Source: Actinomycetota bacterium
GTDB taxonomy: Bacteria > Actinomycetota > Acidimicrobiia > Acidimicrobiales > Acidimicrobilacustridaceae
Assembly (NCBI GenBank): GCA_026393455.1
Contig: JAPLAE010000098.1
Span: 1 to 41,205, forward strand
Length of the DNA: 41,205 bases
Direction of reading: 5' to 3'
In this document: positions 7,409 to 15,289 of the stretch, piece by piece
Numbering within the stretch: position 1 is the first letter of the stretch
How the letters are laid out: the number at the start of each line of letters is the position of its first letter
Position numbers and translations under genes: made by a program
The notes under the pieces: generated by a model
Seen by the model: only the letters and a program-made list of their open reading frames with translations
What the model was told of the DNA's origin: nothing
The model's database searches: none

Positions 7409-8266
7409 TCAGGGCTGGCGGAAACCGTTGGTGTGAACGGGACGGTCAGGGTCCTCGGCATAATTTGGAGCATCGTCGGGGTTCCCACCGAATTCGGGAC
7501 ACCACTGTTGGTACGAGCACCATGAGCAGAGCCTGGACTTCTTCGGACGGAAGTCCTCGCGCTCGCAGGCTGTTTCGATAGCCGACCAAATCGAGGTGAC
7601 CTTGCGCTCGATCTGTCGTGTTGATTGTTCGGTCGGGATGGTTTCGACGATTGTCGGCGATCCGCCAAGGAAAAGCAGTTGCACCTTTCCGGGACGCTCG
7701 CCGTAGATCTGTTCACACAGGTACGAATAGATGTGCACCCCGGTGAGCCGAGATTGTTGGTAACCCTCGGCAGGAGCCTTACCAGTTTTGTAATCGCTCA
7801 CGATGAGTTGGCCATTGGCATCGCGTTCAAGTCGGTCGATGATGCCGCGCAGCGTGACAGTTGAGCCTTCTTTGACAGTGAGTTCATGCTCGACGTGAAG
7901 TTCGAGACCGATTGGCTCGATGCTGGTTGGATCTTCGATGTCGAAATATTTGTGTACGAGCACATCTGCGTCGTGAAAGAACACGGCTTGCTCGTCGGCA
8001 TTGAGCGCAAGTTCTTGCCATTCCGGATCGGTGTCGAGCTCGACTGAAGCATCGTGAAGACATGCAATGGCGTTGTCGATGGTGCGATCGACTGCGTCGA
8101 GAGCGAGGAGACGCTCAAGCGCTGAATGCACCAGCGTCCCCTTAACGGTCGCGACGGTTGGAGGCTGTGGGATCTTGTTGATGGCGGAAAATCGGAACGA
8201 AAGTGCGCAGTCGGTAAAGGTCGAGACCTTCGAGGGCGAAAGCGAGGTGGGAAGTTTCAAGGCCAT
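7409..8266 (-). CDS. RecB-family PD-(D/E)XK nuclease with Fe-S cysteines
   Basis: A 285-residue stand-alone nuclease domain related to the C-terminal domains of RecB and AddB and to Cas4. N-terminal SPSKVSTFTDCALSFRF carries Cys20 of the iron-sulphur site. The GTLVHSALE motif supplies His47. The catalytic core is GIIDRLE (Asp144) followed by SDYKTGKAP (Asp158, Lys160). Cys247, Cys250 and Cys256 complete a 4Fe-4S site with Cys20. No helicase domain is attached. Similar stand-alone proteins occur widely in actinobacteria and are thought to act in DNA repair. A TAGCCT box 7 nt before the ATG indicates leaderless transcription. There are no cas genes nearby, so a CRISPR role is unlikely. Confidence 0.9.
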   Translation of the reverse strand: MALKLPTSLSPSKVSTFTDCALSFRFSAINKIPQPPTVATVKGTLVHSALERLLALDAVDRTIDNAIACLHDASVELDTDPEWQELALNADEQAVFFHDADVLVHKYFDIEDPTSIEPIGLELHVEHELTVKEGSTVTLRGIIDRLERDANGQLIVSDYKTGKAPAEGYQQSRLTGVHIYSYLCEQIYGERPGKVQLLFLGGSPTIVETIPTEQSTRQIERKVTSIWSAIETACEREDFRPKKSRLCSWCSYQQWCPEFGGNPDDAPNYAEDPDRPVHTNGFRQP

Positions 8267-8273
8267 GTTGGGC

Positions 8274-8279
8274 AGGCTA
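8274..8279 (-). promoter_or_regulatory. -10 box of RecB-like nuclease gene, leaderless type
   Basis: TAGCCT on the minus strand ends 7 nt before the ATG at 8266. Confidence 0.45.
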
Positions 8280-8311
8280 CGCAGACCCAGAGACAGTTGC
8301 CGTGAGGAGCG

Positions 8312-9142
8312 TTAATTCACTTGAGAAAACGCCTCAAGAACTGATGTAGCGATAGTCGCAGGATCTTCTAGTGGTCCGAAGTGGGCGAGGTCGGGAAACG
8401 ATGCGATCGTTCCATGAGGCAGCGCTTCAGCGATCGGCCGCCCGAAGATTGCGGGGACGCCATCTTCGACGCCCATTGCGATAGTGACGGGGCACCTCAC
8501 GTCGTGAAGGGCGGCAAACGCATGATGCGACATGCCGTGGGCGTAGACCTCGGCTTCGTTTTCGGGCCGGCACTTGAGTGAAACGGTTCCATCGACATTC
8601 TGAGTGAAACCATGGTCGACGTAGACGCGCAGAACTTCTGGATGCAACGTATTGAACGGCGGCTTCGACGCGTAATTCTCATAGGCCGCGTCGAACGAGT
8701 CAAAGGTGTCGCGGCGTCGGCGGGCACCGTTCGAGAGTGGGTTGTCGGGATTGTGGCCAGTCACGTTGTCGGTTGGAACCACCACAGGTTCATAGAGGTA
8801 GAGCGCTGTGAATGTTCCAGGTCGTGCCTGTTCAGCGAGCAGTAGTGACGCTGCGCCTTTGGAGTGTCCAACGCCGTAGGGCCTCTCAAGCCCAATCCCG
8901 TCGATGACCGAAAGTACATCGTCGGCAAATCCGTACCATTCGAGGGGGCGATCCCGAGGCGCGTCCGAGTCGCCGTGTGCGCGCATGTCGATGGACCAGA
9001 GATGGAATCCAGTGAGGTGAGCAGCGAGTGGCTCCCAGACGCGGCCGTGGAATCCGGTGGCATGAGCAAGCACGAGTGGGGGGCCATCGCCGCCGAGGTC
9101 ATGAACCTCGATTTCGACACCATCGGTGGAAGTAACTCGCAT
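8312..9142 (-). CDS. Alpha/beta hydrolase
   Basis: A 276-residue alpha/beta-hydrolase-fold protein. The oxyanion region reads VLAHATGFHGRVWEPLA (residues about 24-40), the nucleophile elbow is GVGHSKGA with Ser94, and the catalytic histidine is His254 in DLAHFGPLED. An acid follows the sixth strand at GVEDGVP. HGxSDxP is replaced by AHGDSDAP, as in many esterase and dehalogenase-like members. There is no signal peptide. The substrate is not deducible. It is divergent from the NTF2-like gene at 9172 with only about 29 bp between them. A TAGAGG hexamer lies 12 nt upstream but is a poor fit to the window's -10 pattern. Confidence 0.9.
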   Translation of the reverse strand: MRVTSTDGVEIEVHDLGGDGPPLVLAHATGFHGRVWEPLAAHLTGFHLWSIDMRAHGDSDAPRDRPLEWYGFADDVLSVIDGIGLERPYGVGHSKGAASLLLAEQARPGTFTALYLYEPVVVPTDNVTGHNPDNPLSNGARRRRDTFDSFDAAYENYASKPPFNTLHPEVLRVYVDHGFTQNVDGTVSLKCRPENEAEVYAHGMSHHAFAALHDVRCPVTIAMGVEDGVPAIFGRPIAEALPHGTIASFPDLAHFGPLEDPATIATSVLEAFSQVN

Positions 9143-9158
9143 CGCACCATCCTGCCTC

Positions 9159-9164
9159 TACGGT
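9159..9164 (+). promoter_or_regulatory. -10 box of NTF2-like gene, leaderless type
   Basis: TACGGT ends 7 nt before the GTG at 9172, and so favours that GTG over the one at 9163. It lies in the 29-bp divergent gap with the alpha/beta hydrolase gene. Confidence 0.4.
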
Positions 9165-9171
9165 GTGCGGT

Positions 9172-9660
9172 GTGGCGCCAGATTCGACCAATTTCTCTGC
9201 GACAGGTGACGACCGGTGGCCCGATGACGAGGTTGTAGGTCCGGTAGATGCGGCAGTGCTTGAAGTGAATCGAGCTTTTTATGAATCGTTCGAAGCGTCG
9301 GATCTCAACGCGATGTCTGATCTTTGGGTGCATGACGATCGTGTGCTGTGTGTTCACCCTGGGTGGACAGCGTTACGGGGCTGGGCATCGATCGCAGCAA
9401 GTTGGGCCGTGATGTTCGACGGTCCTCAGCAGATTCAGTTCATCGTGACCGATGAACATGTTTCGGTGAATGGCGACGTGGCTTGGGTGTCATGCGACGA
9501 AAATCTTCTGACCATCGGTGCGAGCGCCACAGTCAACGCGCTCAATGTCTTCGAGCGCGTGAGCGACGGACAGTGGCGGATGGTGGCTCACCATGGTGCG
9601 CCAGTGATGATCGCGTCTGACGAAGAGTTCGACGAAGACTTCGACAACTACGAGGAGTAA
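9172..9660 (+). CDS. SnoaL/NTF2-like protein
   Basis: About 162 residues with the NTF2-like cone fold, closest in pattern to the SnoaL_3 (DUF4440-like) group. The helix VNRAFYESFEASDLNAMSDL is followed by the strand WVHDDRVLCVHPGW and, later, VTDEHVSVNGDVAWVSCDE and WRMVAHHGAPV, the usual order for this fold. Such proteins often occur as small-molecule binding or accessory domains. The acidic C-terminal tail (EEFDEDFDNYEE) is extra. GTG 9172 is preferred because TACGGT ends 7 nt before it; GTG 9163 is possible. It converges with the SDR gene, four bases apart. Exact function unknown. Confidence 0.8.
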   Translation: MAPDSTNFSATGDDRWPDDEVVGPVDAAVLEVNRAFYESFEASDLNAMSDLWVHDDRVLCVHPGWTALRGWASIAASWAVMFDGPQQIQFIVTDEHVSVNGDVAWVSCDENLLTIGASATVNALNVFERVSDGQWRMVAHHGAPVMIASDEEFDEDFDNYEE

Positions 9661-9664
9661 TTCC

Positions 9665-10567
9665 TCAGCTGTTGGACTTAAGGGTGTTGAGAATTTTCGA
9701 AAGTTCGCCGGTGTTGTCGTCGGGGACGATGTAACCCGTTTCGTCACGAATCGTGTCCCAGTTCGCGGCAATGTCTTCGGCCGTGAGGTTGGGGTTGAAA
9801 TAGCCCGGAGTGAGGCCAACGAAGAATCGGGAGATGACGCCGCCGGCCGCGGAGTAGACCTCACCGCTTGCCTCGCATGCTGAAGACGCAAGGTAGGCAA
9901 CGAGCGGGCTAACGAGCGCAGGATCCATTGCGTCCATGAGGCCGTCGAAAAGCCCTTCGGTCATGCGTGTCGCTGCAACCGGTGCGACGGCATTGGCTTT
10001 GACGTTGAACTTTCGTCCCTCAATGGCGAGCACACGAGTAAGGCCGACGAGACCCATCTTCGCGGCGCCATAATTCGCCTGACCAAAGTTGCCGAGGATG
10101 CCCGAGTTCGACGAAGTGGAAATGATGCGGCCGTAGCCCTTTTCCCGCATGATCACGTACGCGGGTTGCGTGACGTAGAACGCGCCGAGAAGGTGAACCT
10201 GAATCACGGCTTCGATCATTTGCTGGTCGAGATTGTGGAATGACTTGTCGCGCAGAATGCCTGCGTTGTTGACAACGATGTCGACAGTGCCGAACGTGTC
10301 GACAGCGGTCTTGACGATCGCCTTGCCACCGTCGGGAGTTGCGACGGAGTTGGTGTCGGCAACAGCTTCGCCGCCGAGATCAAGGATCTCTTGAACGACA
10401 GATTGCGCAGGTCCGACGTCGCCGCCATCGCCACTTACCGACCCGCCGAGATCGTTCACGACAATTCGAGCCCCACGACGGGCGAGTTCGAGTGCATGCT
10501 GGCGGCCGAGGCCACCACCTGCGCCAGTGATAATTGCGACCTGTCCGTCGAAGCCGATGTCAGTCAT
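9665..10567 (-). CDS. Short-chain dehydrogenase, (3R)-hydroxyacyl-CoA dehydrogenase-like
   Basis: A 300-residue classical SDR. The cofactor motif TGAGGGLG spans residues 14-21, NNAG is at 100-103, and the catalytic set is Ser153, Tyr166 and Lys170 (YGAAK). The segment HALELARRGARIVVNDLGG and the long insert before the second helix resemble the dehydrogenase domain of peroxisomal multifunctional protein 2 (17-beta-HSD4), which oxidises (3R)-hydroxyacyl-CoA. Asp39 after the second strand favours NAD over NADP. The ~50-residue C-terminal extension is also like that group. ATG 10567 follows GAGAGGAT. A role in acyl-CoA or sterol side-chain oxidation is inferred from family and neighbours. Confidence 0.85.
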   Translation of the reverse strand: MTDIGFDGQVAIITGAGGGLGRQHALELARRGARIVVNDLGGSVSGDGGDVGPAQSVVQEILDLGGEAVADTNSVATPDGGKAIVKTAVDTFGTVDIVVNNAGILRDKSFHNLDQQMIEAVIQVHLLGAFYVTQPAYVIMREKGYGRIISTSSNSGILGNFGQANYGAAKMGLVGLTRVLAIEGRKFNVKANAVAPVAATRMTEGLFDGLMDAMDPALVSPLVAYLASSACEASGEVYSAAGGVISRFFVGLTPGYFNPNLTAEDIAANWDTIRDETGYIVPDDNTGELSKILNTLKSNS

Positions 10568-10720
10568 GGGGATCCATCCTCTCCGCGTGGTGCACGCGGA
10601 CCGTCTAGTACGAACCGCTGGATCGTACTCAGAGGGGCCGGTGGGGCACCGCATCGCGTGTCTGGGGACCTTTCAGGACTCTCGTTAGCTCTGCGGTCGT
10701 CGGATGGGCCGGCGGTTCGG

Positions 10721-10726
10721 TAGCGT
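10721..10726 (+). promoter_or_regulatory. -10 box of small gene at 10734, leaderless type
   Basis: TAGCGT ends 7 nt before the ATG at 10734 and supports that start. Confidence 0.45.
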
Positions 10727-10733
10727 GGCACTC

Positions 10734-11057
10734 ATGGCCCCGAAGATCAGTACCGAAAAGTTGTTCCGTCGTCTTCAGAAGGTTGTGGCTGCGGTTGATC
10801 TCCCCGGCGTTCCTGCTGGGACCTTCGGTAAAGTCTGGTTTGTGTCTGGCGTGACCTGGATCCGCTATCACGTGGCCTTCGAAAATGGCGCCGAGATCGC
10901 CAATGTCGATGGCGCGGAAATTACTGACCGGAAGGTTTGGCTCGCTGCGCAGGCTGTTCGTGACCAAGAGGCGCTTGAAATCGAACGAGCCGAGCGGCGC
11001 GAAGCTGCCCGCGCCGAAGCTTTGGCCAACTTGGCCACTGGTCCTGCTGCTCACTAA
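10734..11057 (+). CDS. Small protein with SH3-like core and charged helix, unknown function
   Basis: A 107-residue protein. Residues 1-22 form a basic helix (STEKLFRRLQKVVAAV). Residues about 27-58 look like a small beta-barrel (GTFGKVWFVSGVTWIRYHVA, then ENGAEIANVDG). From residue 65 on there is a long Ala/Glu/Arg helix. The start is set by TAGCGT 7 nt upstream. It is followed 45 bp later by an oxidoreductase gene with its own ribosome-binding site. No family is recognised; the barrel-plus-helix layout could suit RNA or protein binding. Confidence 0.75.
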   Translation: MAPKISTEKLFRRLQKVVAAVDLPGVPAGTFGKVWFVSGVTWIRYHVAFENGAEIANVDGAEITDRKVWLAAQAVRDQEALEIERAERREAARAEALANLATGPAAH

Positions 11058-11102
11058 TCGCAGTTTTTAGTTCCGCGTTGGCGGTATCGAAGGGACGTCC
11101 TC

Positions 11103-12134
11103 ATGAAGTTCGGCATGCAAATTGATTACGCGGGCGGTTTTGCTGAATCTGCCGCCAAGGTCGCGGACTATGAAAAAGCGGGCCTTGATATCGCGTGGGT
11201 GGCCGAGGCCTACGGGTTTGATGCCCCGACATTCATGGGTTATCTCGCAGCGAAGACCGAGTCCATAACAATCGGTGCTGGCATTCTCCCCATCTACACG
11301 CGCACGCCGACATTGATGGCGATGACGGCGGCCAGCATGGACATGCTCACCAACGGGCGTTTCATCCTTGGACTCGGTGCTTCGGGCCCGCAGGTCATTG
11401 AAGGCTTTCATGGCGTGAGGTACGACGCCCCGCTCGGACGCACGCGTGAGATCATCGATATCTGTCGAATTGTCTGGAAACGCGAACGCGTCACCTACGA
11501 CGGCAAGTATTACCAACTGCCATTGCCAGCCGGTGAAGGAACCGGCTTGGGTAAACCGCTCAAGATGATTGCCAAGCCAATTCGTGAAGACATTCCGGTA
11601 TGGATCGCGTCGCTCGGTCCGAAAAACGTCGAGATGACTGCCGAGATCGCCAACGGCTGGTTGCCAATCTTTTACATGCCCGAACGCGCCAACGATGTGT
11701 GGGGTGCCGACCTTGCCGCCGGCATGGCCAAGCGCGACCCAAATCTCGGTCCGCTTGAAATTTGTGCCGGCGGTTTAGTTGCTATTGGTGACGACAAGTC
11801 CGACATCGCAGAGCTGGCGCGACCGATGGTTGCTCTCTATGTGGGCGGCATGGGCGCAAAGGGGCGCAACTTCTACAACGACCTCATGTGCCGTTACGGC
11901 TATGAAGAGGAAGCGGAAAAGATTCAGGATCTCTACCTCGAGGGCAAGAAGGATGAAGCCGCAGCGCTTGTTCCTTCGGAGTTTCTAAAACTCACCAACC
12001 TGTGCGGGCCTGAAGGATTTGTACGCGAACGCATCGAGGCCTACGCCGCCGCGGGTGTGAATGTGCTCAACATCATCCCTGTGGGCGAGAACCCCACCGC
12101 GATGATTGAAAAGTTGAAGACCTGGGCTTCGTGA
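11103..12134 (+). CDS. LLM-class F420-type oxidoreductase, Rv3520c-like
   Basis: A 343-residue luciferase-like protein resembling the mycobacterial Rv3520c group of probable F420-dependent oxidoreductases. It opens MKFGMQIDYAGGF and contains GLDIAWVAEAYGFDAPTFMG, IGAGILPIYTRTPTLMAMTA and GRFILGLGASGPQVIEGFHG in family order. The loop KYYQLPLPAGEGTGLGKPLK is also typical. The ATG follows AAGGGACG. Proteins of this group are often found beside acyl-CoA or sterol catabolism genes in actinobacteria, and here the neighbour at 9665 is a hydroxyacyl-CoA dehydrogenase-like SDR. Substrate and reaction direction are unknown. Confidence 0.92.
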   Translation: MKFGMQIDYAGGFAESAAKVADYEKAGLDIAWVAEAYGFDAPTFMGYLAAKTESITIGAGILPIYTRTPTLMAMTAASMDMLTNGRFILGLGASGPQVIEGFHGVRYDAPLGRTREIIDICRIVWKRERVTYDGKYYQLPLPAGEGTGLGKPLKMIAKPIREDIPVWIASLGPKNVEMTAEIANGWLPIFYMPERANDVWGADLAAGMAKRDPNLGPLEICAGGLVAIGDDKSDIAELARPMVALYVGGMGAKGRNFYNDLMCRYGYEEEAEKIQDLYLEGKKDEAAALVPSEFLKLTNLCGPEGFVRERIEAYAAAGVNVLNIIPVGENPTAMIEKLKTWAS

Positions 12135-12137
12135 ACG

Positions 12138-13100
12138 TCAGCGCAACGCGCTGACTCGCTCAATTACTGCTTCGGCCTCGGCCACGATCAAACGCACAAG
12201 CTCGCCCGCGGGTACGAGTTCATTGATGGCGCCCACGCCTTGGCCTGCAGGCCAAAACTCGCGTGATGGATCAACGTCAGTGCCGGGGCCAGCGCCGAGG
12301 TGATTAGCGCCGTCGTTCATTGATCGAATGAATTGAGCGGGGAAGGGCTCGATCTCGCTCGCGTGTTCTTCCCAGTACTGTGTGTAGTCGTTGCGGGCCA
12401 CGCGGCAGGTCTTTCCGGTGAAGCCCTTGGAAATGACGGTGTCATCCTCAGCCATGGAGAGAAGTTTCTCTTTATAACCCGGGGTTCCCCATGCTTCAGG
12501 GGTGGCGATGAATCGCGTGCCCATCCAGACACCTGCGGCACCGAGGCTGAGCGAAGCAGCAAGACCGCGACCATCAAACAGTCCGCCGGCAGCGACCACT
12601 GGGACCTTGCCTTCAACAACATCCACGATCTGTGGAACTAGCGCCATCGTCGCGATGGTGCCGGTATGGCCGCCGGCTTCGGTGCCTTGCGCAATCACGA
12701 GGTCGCAGCCTGCAGCGACAGCAGCGACGGCATGGCGAACCTTTCCGCACATGCTGGCGACGAGCACGTTGTTGTCGTGACACAACTGGACCACGTCGCG
12801 CGGAACGCCAAGGCCGGCGACAAAAACGCGTCCGCCGTTATCAATGATGGCTTGCACCTGTGCAGGCATATCGCCGGGGGCTGCGGTAAGTAGATCAACG
12901 CCGAATGGTTTGTTGGTCAGTTCGCGAACGCTCTGCATCTGTTGCACCATGCGGTCGAGGTTCATTGTTGATGCGCCCATGCAGCCGAAGCCGCCGGCCT
13001 CGCTCACCGCAGCAACCAGTTCGTAGTAACTGACGCCTCCCATTCCGGCGAGCATCACCGGATGCTCAATCTCGAGAAGGTCAGTGAGTTGAGTGCGCAT
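12138..13100 (-). CDS. Nitronate monooxygenase-like FMN enzyme
   Basis: A 320-residue TIM-barrel flavoprotein of the nitronate monooxygenase/2-nitropropane dioxygenase family, which also includes enoyl reductase-like members. The N-terminus EHPVMLAGMGGVSYYELVAA, the central GTEAGGHTG motif with the active-site histidine, and the phosphate-binding VVAAGGLFDGRGLAASLSLGA region are all present. ATG 13100 lies 20 bp inside the 3' end of the flavoprotein gene upstream, so the two are cotranscribed and probably coupled. This is the last gene of the five-gene operon 16403-12138. Many actinobacterial members are of unknown substrate. Confidence 0.9.
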   Translation of the reverse strand: MRTQLTDLLEIEHPVMLAGMGGVSYYELVAAVSEAGGFGCMGASTMNLDRMVQQMQSVRELTNKPFGVDLLTAAPGDMPAQVQAIIDNGGRVFVAGLGVPRDVVQLCHDNNVLVASMCGKVRHAVAAVAAGCDLVIAQGTEAGGHTGTIATMALVPQIVDVVEGKVPVVAAGGLFDGRGLAASLSLGAAGVWMGTRFIATPEAWGTPGYKEKLLSMAEDDTVISKGFTGKTCRVARNDYTQYWEEHASEIEPFPAQFIRSMNDGANHLGAGPGTDVDPSREFWPAGQGVGAINELVPAGELVRLIVAEAEAVIERVSALR

Positions 13101-14355
13101 GATCGCCACGGTACGCCCCCGGGCCGGTGAGCATCTTGCGTTGCCAGCGACGTGGGGTCAGGAGCAGCGCCCTGGGGTAGTCCTCAAAGAGCCATCGGGC
13201 GAAGTTGCGGCGGGTCCAGCCGCTGATGCCAGCGATTCGCACCGCGCCTCGGGCACCGCTCGGGCGCCGGAGGATGCGCATGAGTCGTTCGGCGAATCGA
13301 TGATCGACGCTGAGTTCTGTTTCTACTGAATGGGCGTAGGCGGACCTGCAGCCTTCAGGATTCTTCATGTTGGAGATGATCGCCTCGGCGGCCCATCTTC
13401 CGGTGAGGAGTGCTTGACCGATTCCCTCTCCCGTCATGGGATCAGTTGCGGCAGCGGCATCGCCAACAAAGAGGGTGCGTTCGTGCGAAAGCGCAATGCG
13501 GTCAACACGCGCGGGAATTGGCCACGCTCGATGAGGACCTTCCGCTTCTGCGTTGGGCCCGAGGAAGTCACGCACATGCGGTCGATTCAACAGTTCACGC
13601 CAGAGCGCTCCCATGTCGCCGACACTGTAGGAACTGTCGTCGCGCAGAATTCCGAAACCGACATTGGCAGTGCCGTCGGCCAATGGAAAGGACCATGCAT
13701 AACCGGGCAAAAGATCAGCTTCGAACCAGACCACGAGTTCGTGTGCAGCGCGTGGTGAGACGTTACGGAAGTACTGCCGGAAAGCGTGCCACTCGCCGCG
13801 ATAGCCCGGTTGAGCAAGATCGAGTGCTTTGCGAGTTGGCGACCACATTCCATCGGCGGCGATCACGTAGGTGGCACGAAACATTTCGCCAGTGTCCGTG
13901 GTGACGAGCGCGTCAGTATCGTTTTGTTGGATAGCAGTTAGAGCAAGGTTTTCTCGAACCTCTACGCCGGTTGATCGGGTAAGACCAACGAGTGCGGCAT
14001 CAAGATCGCGGCGACGACTCACGGCTGCGTAAACGCCGTTGTTTCTCGGCAGCGGGAATACGACTTCACGTCCACTGGGTGAGCGCACGATGACGTCTTC
14101 AACATTGATCCATGATGCAACCGATGTTGGATCAAGTCCGAGCGTGTCGAGTTCGCGAAGTGCTGATGTGGTGAGTCCGTCGCCGCAGATTTTGTCGCGA
14201 GGGAATGACGCCTTGTCGATGACCACGACACTTTTACCTGAGCGCTGCAATGTGATCGCTGCCGCGCATCCAGCAGGGCCGGCTCCCACGATGAGAACGT
14301 CGACTCGTCGTTCGGCGCCAGATTCAGATTCAGTAGGCGGGGGAGTGAGCGACAT
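13081..14355 (-). CDS. Geranylgeranyl reductase-family FAD protein
   Basis: A 424-residue FAD-dependent reductase or oxidoreductase. The dinucleotide-binding site VDVLIVGAGPAG is at residues 18-29, followed by DKASFPRDKICGDGL, a hallmark of the geranylgeranyl reductase group. The second FAD motif is GDAAAATDPMTGEGIGQAL in the C-terminal third. Members saturate isoprenoid chains of lipids, quinones or chlorophyll, or act as halogenase-like monooxygenases. ATG 14355 is chosen because TAGCCT ends 7 nt upstream. A promoter inside the operon would allow separate expression from the DUF983 gene ahead of it. In a non-phototroph, menaquinone or polyprenol saturation is a plausible role. Confidence 0.88.
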   Translation of the reverse strand: MSLTPPPTESESGAERRVDVLIVGAGPAGCAAAITLQRSGKSVVVIDKASFPRDKICGDGLTTSALRELDTLGLDPTSVASWINVEDVIVRSPSGREVVFPLPRNNGVYAAVSRRRDLDAALVGLTRSTGVEVRENLALTAIQQNDTDALVTTDTGEMFRATYVIAADGMWSPTRKALDLAQPGYRGEWHAFRQYFRNVSPRAAHELVVWFEADLLPGYAWSFPLADGTANVGFGILRDDSSYSVGDMGALWRELLNRPHVRDFLGPNAEAEGPHRAWPIPARVDRIALSHERTLFVGDAAAATDPMTGEGIGQALLTGRWAAEAIISNMKNPEGCRSAYAHSVETELSVDHRFAERLMRILRRPSGARGAVRIAGISGWTRRNFARWLFEDYPRALLLTPRRWQRKMLTGPGAYRGDHAHSTH

Positions 14356-14362
14356 CGCTCGC

Positions 14363-14368
14363 AGGCTA
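14363..14368 (-). promoter_or_regulatory. -10 box of geranylgeranyl reductase-like gene, leaderless type
   Basis: TAGCCT on the minus strand ends 7 nt before ATG 14355. It overlaps the stop codon region of the DUF983 gene, so it would be an internal promoter of the operon. Confidence 0.4.
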
Positions 14369-14767
14369 GAGCGTCTCGGTATCTGGACCGAAGCCCGGGC
14401 GAACCTCTCCCGTTTCAAGTGGCCGCATCATGATGTCGATTGCAAGCCAAATGGTCTTTGAATATGGAAAGAACGCGAGTGGCAAGAGCCCTGCTGCCGC
14501 TATGGAAGCGATGATGATTGCGACGATCGGCGGGTCGGGCCAGAACGCCAAGAATCCGACGAGAAGCACGACGAGTAGTGCCCCGAAACTCACGATGGTG
14601 TTAATTCCGAGATCGCCAGTCCAATGACCTTCGATTCGTTCGAACTTGAGATTGCACTTTGGACAGCGCGGGAGCATGGTGAACCAGTGACGGAAAAGAT
14701 GGCCTTGTCCGCAGACAGCGCAGTGCTTCATACAGCCGCGTAGAAAGAGTCGCTTGTTCGGGGACAT
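14366..14767 (-). CDS. DUF983 membrane protein with zinc ribbon
   Basis: A 133-residue protein. An N-terminal zinc ribbon (CAVCGQGHLFRHW then CPKCNLKF, two CxxC pairs) is followed by GHWTGDLGIN and two membrane segments at about 60-78 and 82-102. This is the DUF983 layout. Function is unknown in the family. It starts 3 bp after the Nudix stop and is therefore in the same operon. A second DUF983 protein is encoded at 16470-16913 on the other strand, flanking this gene cluster on the opposite side. The two share the zinc-ribbon spacing and the GHW motif. Confidence 0.88.
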   Translation of the reverse strand: MSPNKRLFLRGCMKHCAVCGQGHLFRHWFTMLPRCPKCNLKFERIEGHWTGDLGINTIVSFGALLVVLLVGFLAFWPDPPIVAIIIASIAAAGLLPLAFFPYSKTIWLAIDIMMRPLETGEVRPGFGPDTETL

Positions 14768-14770
14768 CAG

Positions 14771-15289
14771 TTAGAACGTGATGCTGGGGTCGATATGGGT
14801 GATGTCGAGCGGTTCGGGTGGAATGGTTCCAGCGACGAGATCGGGAAGAAACTCACGTAACCGTCGAGGTAGGACCTGCGCGTCGGATTCCAAAAGTTCG
14901 TCGAGTCCCCACCAGTGGTGGCCGCCGAACGCCAGTGCTTCGAATGCTTCGAGGCCGCCGGGTTTACGCGTCGAGAGGTCGATCCGGTCCGTCCACGCGA
15001 CATGCACATGCTCGTGTTGATCAAACTTCCATCCAGCGAAGATGAACTTGGAATGTTGTGTCCAGACGCATGGGCCGATTTCCGCCTCAACGATTCCGGT
15101 CTCTTCGAAAAGTTCTCGACGAGCCGCTTCGGCGCTTGTTTCACCGTGCTCAATTCCGCCGCCGGGGATCTCCCACCACTGGCCCTTGGAGGCATCGGCA
15201 GGATCATGGGCTTCAAGGAGCAGGACGTGGCCATGTTGATCGAGAACAACCACGCGTGCGGCCGTTCGTTTGAGTACCCAATCAGCCAT
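14771..15289 (-). CDS. Nudix hydrolase
   Basis: A 172-residue Nudix hydrolase. The full Nudix box is present from Gly44 to Ile66: G-x5-E50-x7-R58-E59-x2-E62-E63-x-G65-I. Nudix enzymes cleave nucleoside diphosphates linked to another moiety. The N-terminal strand VLKRTAARVVVLDQHGHVLL and the late HHWWGLDEL element are typical of MutT-like members. The ATG lies 8 bp within the DUF2332 gene, so translation is coupled. The specific substrate is unknown. Confidence 0.92.
   Translation of the reverse strand: MADWVLKRTAARVVVLDQHGHVLLLEAHDPADASKGQWWEIPGGGIEHGETSAEAARRELFEETGIVEAEIGPCVWTQHSKFIFAGWKFDQHEHVHVAWTDRIDLSTRKPGGLEAFEALAFGGHHWWGLDELLESDAQVLPRRLREFLPDLVAGTIPPEPLDITHIDPSITF

Noticed and set aside
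7409-8266. Cas4-like nuclease as a sign of a CRISPR system
   Set aside because: The four cysteines and DYKTG motif also fit stand-alone RecB-family nucleases common in actinobacteria, and there is no repeat array or cas gene nearby.
5734-8685. Shared GACGCGTAATTCTC at about 5731 and 8665 as a repeated regulatory element
   Set aside because: The second copy lies within the alpha/beta hydrolase coding sequence and a 14-base match is not convincing alone.
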